Assembly: GCA_965651265.1 (NCBI GenBank)
Contig: CBFGRV010000003.1
Location: 53,748 to 117,747 of the forward strand
DNA length: 64,000 nt
DNA from: CBFGRV01 sp965651265
Lineage (GTDB): Bacteria; Bacteroidota; Rhodothermia; Rhodothermales; VXPQ01
Direction: 5' to 3'
Shown one piece after another: positions 61,501 through 64,000 of the stretch. The translations under genes were made by a program, and so were the position numbers. Within the stretch, counting starts at the first letter, position 1; every line of letters starts with the position of its first letter. The notes under the pieces are model-generated. The model ran no database searches. It saw nothing but the letters and a program-made list of their open reading frames with translations, and had not been told where the DNA came from.

Positions 61501-63594
61501 GTCCCGCCGGGCGAATCGGTCGAGGCCGTCCTCACGTTCGCGGGCTTCTTCAGTTCGACGATGTGGGTCAGGCCCGTAGTAACTGCTTACGAGCAATCGG
61601 AATACCACGCTTACCTGCTTCAGGCGATCGAAAAGGCGCGGCTCGACATCATCAACCTGCCCGAGACCTTTCACGAGGTCATCGTGGAGCTCGCGGGAGA
61701 CGCCCGGGCATTCGAAACCACGATGCTCTTCAACTTGCAGGAAATCGGCCTGCTGGACGTCGCCGATATCCGCGGCCCGACGGGCTCGTCGGCGGGCACC
61801 CGTGCGCCGGGCGCTGGCGCGCTCGCCTCGGGTTCGCAGGCGATCGCCTCTGCAGAACAGAACCTCGCGCAGCTCGCGATGCAAGAGGAGTCCGGGCTGT
61901 TCTGCATGTGCATCCGCTACCTGGACGATGGCACGTGCGATGAGATGTTGTGCGTGGATCCCCTCGTAGCCATTCCCGGAAGCGGCGGAGGCGGTGGCGG
62001 CGGAGGAGCCGGCGGTGGTAGTGGTGGTGGCCCGGGTGGTGGCCCAGGTGGTGGCGGCGGCGGTGGAGACGGCGGCGGTGGCGGCGGTGGGAATGGCGGC
62101 GGAGGCGGTAATGGCGGCGGCGGCGACGGCGGGGGTGGCGGTGGTACCGGGGGCGGCGACGGTGGCGATGGAGGCGGTGGCGGCGGTGGCGGCGGTATAG
62201 GCGGCGGTGGGCTTCCTGGTGGACCTCCGATCCCTCCCTCCATGCCGTGCCAACCCGCCCCGGCCGACTGTCCCGACGAACCGTGCTTTCCTCCGCCCAC
62301 CTGCCCGGCCATCGGGGCCGGCTGCGGCTTGTTCGGCGGCCCAATCCTGGGACTCGGCTGCGGGATCCTCTGCGCGTACACGGTAGCGCAGGTGAGATGC
62401 CCGTCGTCGGGCGGTGGCGGCTCGAGCTGCGCACCTGTGAAATCTCCCTGCGATCCGAACGATCTGATCGGCCCGCGAGGATTCGGTGACGAAAAGTGGG
62501 TTGGAGTCGACGAGATCTTGCCGTATACCGTCCGGTTCGAAAACGACCCTGAGCTCGCAACCGCGCCGGCGCAGGTCGTACGGATCGTGCATCCGCTGGA
62601 CGAGGACGTCGACGCGCGCAGCTTCCGACTCGGGCAGTTCGGTTTCGGCTCGCTGACGTTCACTCCACCGGAGAACGTGGCGCACTACCGGCAGCGTCTG
62701 GATACCCGAGACGCGCTCGGCCTCTTCGTGGACGTGGCGGCAGGAATCGACGTCAACTCCCGCGAAGCGTTCTGGGTGTTGTCGTCCATCGACCCGCAAA
62801 CCGGCGACGTGCCGCGAGACAATCCGTTCGTGGGACTCCTGCCCGTCAACGACGAAACGGGTCAGGGCGAGGGCTTCGTCAGCTATACGATCCGGCCGAA
62901 TCCCACCGCGCGGACAAACGACGAGATTGAAGCTCTTGCATCGATCTACTTCGACGTCAATCCGCCCATCGATACACCGCCGGTCGTGAACACGATCGAT
63001 GCCGATCCTCCAGCGAGCCGCGTAGAAAGCCTACCGTCGAAGCGCGACACGACGGCCTTCGCGCTGAGATATGATGGATCCGATCTGGGCTCCGGGATCT
63101 CAAGCTATTCCGTCTTTATTTCCCGGGATGACGGCCCGTTCGAGCCCTACGCGGAGAACCTGATCGATGAGGAACTGCTCTTCATCGGCGAGAATAATGT
63201 GCACTACCGCTTCTTCTCCCTGGCCACCGACCACGTCGGAAATCGGGAGGCATTCAAGGAACAGGCGGATACGCACACGCTGGTGCCCATCGAAGAGGTG
63301 ACCGGGGAGCTACCGGCGCAATTCGCCCTCCATCAGAACTATCCGAACCCGTTCAATCCCACGACCACAATACCATTTGACCTCGCCGAGCCCTCGGAGG
63401 TGGAGATCAACATCTACGACATCCTGGGCCGCAGGGTCATGGTCCTGGAGCGAGCTCAGCTCTCCGCCGGCCGGTATGCACGGCGCGTCGATTTTTCGCA
63501 CCTGGCAAGCGGCGTCTATTTCTACGAGATCCGCATGGTAGGGCAGTCGGGTACTCGATTCCACAATGTCAAAAAGTTCGTCCTGGTGAGATGA
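55579..63594 (+). CDS. giant surface protein: propeller, seven CARDB repeats, Gly tract, T9SS domain
   Basis: A 2671-residue secreted protein (ATG 55579, signal ending PSFAQ). Residues about 30-390 are a propeller with repeated IDPSSGDLYVGG-like units. Seven CARDB adhesion modules start near residues 772, 907, 1050, 1176, 1300, 1422 and 1547; each opens with DL-x-V and holds a V-x-N-x-G turn. A PPC-like domain (about 1690-1790) and an IPT-like domain (about 1790-1880) follow. A Gly-rich tract (about 2134-2214) and a Cys-rich segment with about 14 cysteines lead to a conserved module beginning DPNDLIGPRGFG (about 2293), known from giant repeat proteins of several phyla. The end is a type A T9SS domain with QNYPNPFNPTT. 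A cell-surface adhesin or matrix protein is likely. Confidence 0.88.
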   Translation: MRYLVSLVSVALFSLLTVPSFAQTDGYWDPRFTPPDEGLGFYRPVDAIAIDPSSGDLYVGGGPLLRDNGRAVVRWTGSGWESLPGNFNGVVFSLAVGSDGTVYAGGDFTSIDGAEIHHVARYDGSSWSALGQGVDGRVAALAVDPATGHLYAGGSFNEVRQANGELVPSPGLVRWADSAWERVGYGAESNVVDAIAFDPVSGDLFVGGRLNPGLRNADSTLVSMSHVGRFDGSVWTPVENSSELPMSTVRDVAFDGEGRLYVAHATSGGLALWNRTAWSMPAGGLGRIEPNGSRSGDNGISLAIGAERIYVGGSFDFVTQPDGTTEFAPGIVAYDPATNRFVALGAGINRSTTAGHSARALGVRSGGQEELFIGGTFTEAGARPAANIARWTDTPPFSATDVTFRVDMRTPMRLGLLRGLSFTFPTSRRPIVDVEAGDAPGTYLLSDLDGDSVWTVRTAMPRGTTIEYAFGYDVSGGGFEPGTDQVHELGGPDGVARSTSLTNAPAHTLPTVAFDNFPLRSIDPDFEFRSDDHFAAGNPSGRTIPGNSPQGNVRVDPADLDRNMQVSARLYLKDPGGAAPDSIALVAETAFWAIDHAPRSAEFLTEITFDYRIVPGIAEPADLRLLYRPNAFSAWQVVPSEANPASERIAAPDLSQIAGEWTIGSVSTANVLSAEAPIAASNPRPANGVLSAPIQPLFEWTGGVNAQSYDLYLWLASEAEPVQPLAEALTEGRFKHTSNLLIGETYNWRVVAKNINGETPGPVWSFTVGAVPDLTVTSINGPASGFSGQPIEVSWTVENQGDGGTNAPLWYDGIFLSDSPTFAEQDAVFLAEFENLIFLGPGEAYANTQMVTLPEGVDGLRYLHVVTDAGKRNIVQGRMGPDHLDENDEDNNIASAALDITLSAFADLVVESVVAASNVFSGDSVDVTYTVRNAGTGRTSATEWTDSFFLSDDDEFDFLFTIADGSIRVDELLLATVTHTGALEPGESYTETVRLKLPDSATGDYTVFAYADIVIGASDKGPERGAVYEYNAEQNNWTGRALSSTLTPPPDLVVTSVTPPADAESGQEVELQWTVENQGPGPTRVDTWRDVVYLSPTATFDSSTAVVLGSFRHVGVLVPDASYTGSGFVRVPDGVEGEQYFFVATDGRSQVYEHTFEANNRGAAGQAAAVTLAPYPDLQVTQVSAGPPQVQAGRELALSYTVENTGTATVSSGWVDSVYVLTSPVWDPGAAPAAIGVDQDPGLQPGDSRERTVAVRVPAGMAGTAYVFVKVDARGLVFEHPDLEKNEGRSGAISVGGYPPVDLEVSVESVPATALSGDILTVAVRVTNVGAAPTLVSEWADRVYLSTDESIDSDDVLIADRVHQGRLAAGDGYVIGAMPLPEDVIGNRFLIFHTDAGDHVPETDEQNNVAVAPITIALTDPADLRVTSVTAPATVLGGQSAVVEWTITNTGTGATRSASGGWFDAVFLSPDGQLDGNDVLLGSREHVGDLGAGASYEASMQFAVPAFASGKYVFLVQTDRRNDVYEHLAELNNVSSAETELALPAPADLVVHSIAVPGHATPGEPVLVTWTLANEGTNPARGVMREVVFVSEDAEWDIDDPILGTLEREIDLAPGAQQAMMMSVDVLHTYKLQSSGEVSEILPGIPPGAYYAIVRTDITNAIRETDVANNTSTSEAAMVVDVPVLTPGVPETFALAAGEARYYRLVAAPDQDIRVSLSTDEPDASNEIYAAFERPPVAGGDFDAAAAAPFTANQTLLLPATDAGTYFLLVMARGLPGDAVSETVTLAADILGFQVTGISPDVGGQGQVTTTVTGGGFREGDRVFLRDGGRTAFGEILESASTERRVRFYLSDVPVGTYDLVVDRGEGSEETVLAEAFTVEPAVPLRTATAVHDPGAIRSDARGIFRVEVSNTGNVDIPYLAVSTFAPRTQVLHVRTEMMALGDVFERPGSPITDYVDFARISDDMRVIPLVGRDVPPGESVEAVLTFAGFFSSTMWVRPVVTAYEQSEYHAYLLQAIEKARLDIINLPETFHEVIVELAGDARAFETTMLFNLQEIGLLDVADIRGPTGSSAGTRAPGAGALASGSQAIASAEQNLAQLAMQEESGLFCMCIRYLDDGTCDEMLCVDPLVAIPGSGGGGGGGGAGGGSGGGPGGGPGGGGGGGDGGGGGGGNGGGGGNGGGGDGGGGGGTGGGDGGDGGGGGGGGGIGGGGLPGGPPIPPSMPCQPAPADCPDEPCFPPPTCPAIGAGCGLFGGPILGLGCGILCAYTVAQVRCPSSGGGGSSCAPVKSPCDPNDLIGPRGFGDEKWVGVDEILPYTVRFENDPELATAPAQVVRIVHPLDEDVDARSFRLGQFGFGSLTFTPPENVAHYRQRLDTRDALGLFVDVAAGIDVNSREAFWVLSSIDPQTGDVPRDNPFVGLLPVNDETGQGEGFVSYTIRPNPTARTNDEIEALASIYFDVNPPIDTPPVVNTIDADPPASRVESLPSKRDTTAFALRYDGSDLGSGISSYSVFISRDDGPFEPYAENLIDEELLFIGENNVHYRFFSLATDHVGNREAFKEQADTHTLVPIEEVTGELPAQFALHQNYPNPFNPTTTIPFDLAEPSEVEINIYDILGRRVMVLERAQLSAGRYARRVDFSHLASGVYFYEIRMVGQSGTRFHNVKKFVLVR
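61978..62226 (+). repeat. Gly-rich low-complexity tract within the giant protein
   Basis: About 80 codons are nearly all Gly (GGC, GGT, GGA, GGG mixed) with scattered Ser, Asn, Asp, Pro and Thr. Codon mixing suggests selection on the protein, not simple slippage of one repeat unit. On the other strand it gives a Pro-rich open frame that is a shadow. Confidence 0.8.
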
Positions 63595-63643
63595 CTTTCG
63601 GCGGGTAGGCTTGAAGCATTAGGACCTTTCACATTGAAAAACG

Positions 63644-63677
63644 GAGCTGCATACGGCCCGGGGGTCGTATGCAGCTC
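63644..63677 (-). terminator. strong hairpin between giant protein gene and right-edge gene
   Basis: GAGCTGCATACG and CGTATGCAGCTC form a perfect 12-bp stem with a 10-base loop. Read on the minus strand it is followed by CGTTTTTCAATG, an intrinsic terminator for the gene at 63743-64000. It may also stop transcripts of the giant gene from the other side. Confidence 0.75.
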
Positions 63678-63742
63678 GCTGAAGGCTTATGCCTAAGTAG
63701 CGCCTCCGTAAGTAGCGCTGCGTACCGATGCGGATCCATCGA

Positions 63743-64000
63743 TTACTTCTGGATGCGCGCCGTGCTGTTGGCGGGAGTTCGTTTGTCCGTCAGGTGCATC
63801 ACGAAATCGCCGCTGGTTCCGATGAAGGTCTCGTATTCGCCGGTGCCGGCGGCCACTTCGGAGTGCCCAACCATGCGGCTGCCGTCTTCGCTCACGTCTG
63901 CGCGGTAGCGGATGATGGCCGTTCCTTTGCTGCCCGCGAGTTCCCTCCAGCCGTACAGCCCCGTCGGTGCGTCGGCCGGACCGGCGAGCACGAGGTTTTC
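63743..64000 (-). CDS. uncharacterised protein, C-terminal part only
   Basis: The frame is open from the window edge (ENLV...) to a TAA at 63743, giving at least 85 codons, so the true start lies beyond 64000; an internal GTG at 63991 is not a convincing start. The visible part has alternating strands (TAIIRYRADVSEDG, MVGHSEVAAGTGEYETF, DFVMHL) and may be a small beta-barrel or sandwich. I do not recognise the family. A strong terminator lies 66 bases downstream, and the adjacent bases (63690-63721) contain a direct repeat of TAAGTAGCGC. Confidence 0.6.
   Translation of the reverse strand, partial: ENLVLAGPADAPTGLYGWRELAGSKGTAIIRYRADVSEDGSRMVGHSEVAAGTGEYETFIGTSGDFVMHLTDKRTPANSTARIQK

Noticed and set aside
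61426..62799. Pro-rich 457-codon open frame on the minus strand
   Set aside because: It is the shadow of the Gly tract in the giant gene, since GGN codons read as NCC on the other strand. No independent features are seen.

Overview
The window is about 62-65% G+C and reads as a chromosomal segment of a Rhodothermota/Bacteroidota-type bacterium, most likely class Rhodothermia. The evidence is eight secreted proteins with C-terminal type IX secretion (T9SS) sorting domains (YPNPFNP or VPNPF/Y motifs), two PorV/PorQ-like proteins, two carboxypeptidase-regulatory-domain TonB-dependent receptors, weak Shine-Dalgarno use, and a few TTTG...TAnnTTTG-like promoters. There is no rRNA, convincing tRNA, CRISPR array, insertion sequence or prophage.

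Region 1 (1-12104, all minus strand) is a signalling and cell-wall cluster. In transcription order it encodes: a membrane Ser/Thr kinase with a seven-bladed WD40 propeller and an extracellular SPOR domain; a CARF-like sigma-54 activator; a lipoprotein lytic transglycosylase with three LysM domains; an FhaA-like FHA protein; a 36-residue membrane peptide; a RodA/FtsW-class-B-PBP fusion; and a Swt1-type HEPN protein fused to FHA. A further gene starts in an ATGA overlap and leaves the window. The layout recalls the actinobacterial fhaA-fhaB-pstP-rodA-pbpA-pknA-pknB locus, rebuilt with different sensors and with two domains (CARF, HEPN) known from RNA-repair and defence systems. This is the strongest candidate here for an undescribed system.

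Region 2 (12569-39159) starts with a class I fructose-bisphosphate aldolase and then holds a 25-kb block of surface proteins: a small lipoprotein, a BNR-repeat protein, two tandem FG-GAP paralogues, a propeller protein, and two copies of a module 'TonB receptor - large CTD protein - PorV' that face each other. Between them lie a GHL10 glycoside hydrolase-like protein and a TIG-domain lipoprotein.

Region 3 (39504-55434) is mixed: an AAA ATPase with an orphan Phd/YefM antitoxin; three amidohydrolase-fold genes of which only the middle one keeps the metal-binding HxH; a type III polyketide synthase beside mazG; ssb; a creatininase-family hydrolase; an NSS sodium symporter; a CNNM/CorC-type membrane protein with a YfiM-like protein; and purF.

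Region 4 (55579-63594) is one gene for a 2671-residue surface protein with a propeller, seven CARDB repeats, a long Gly tract, a Cys-rich segment and a T9SS domain. A partial minus-strand gene runs off the right edge. Short intergenic repeats with a 7-base period recur between genes across the window.
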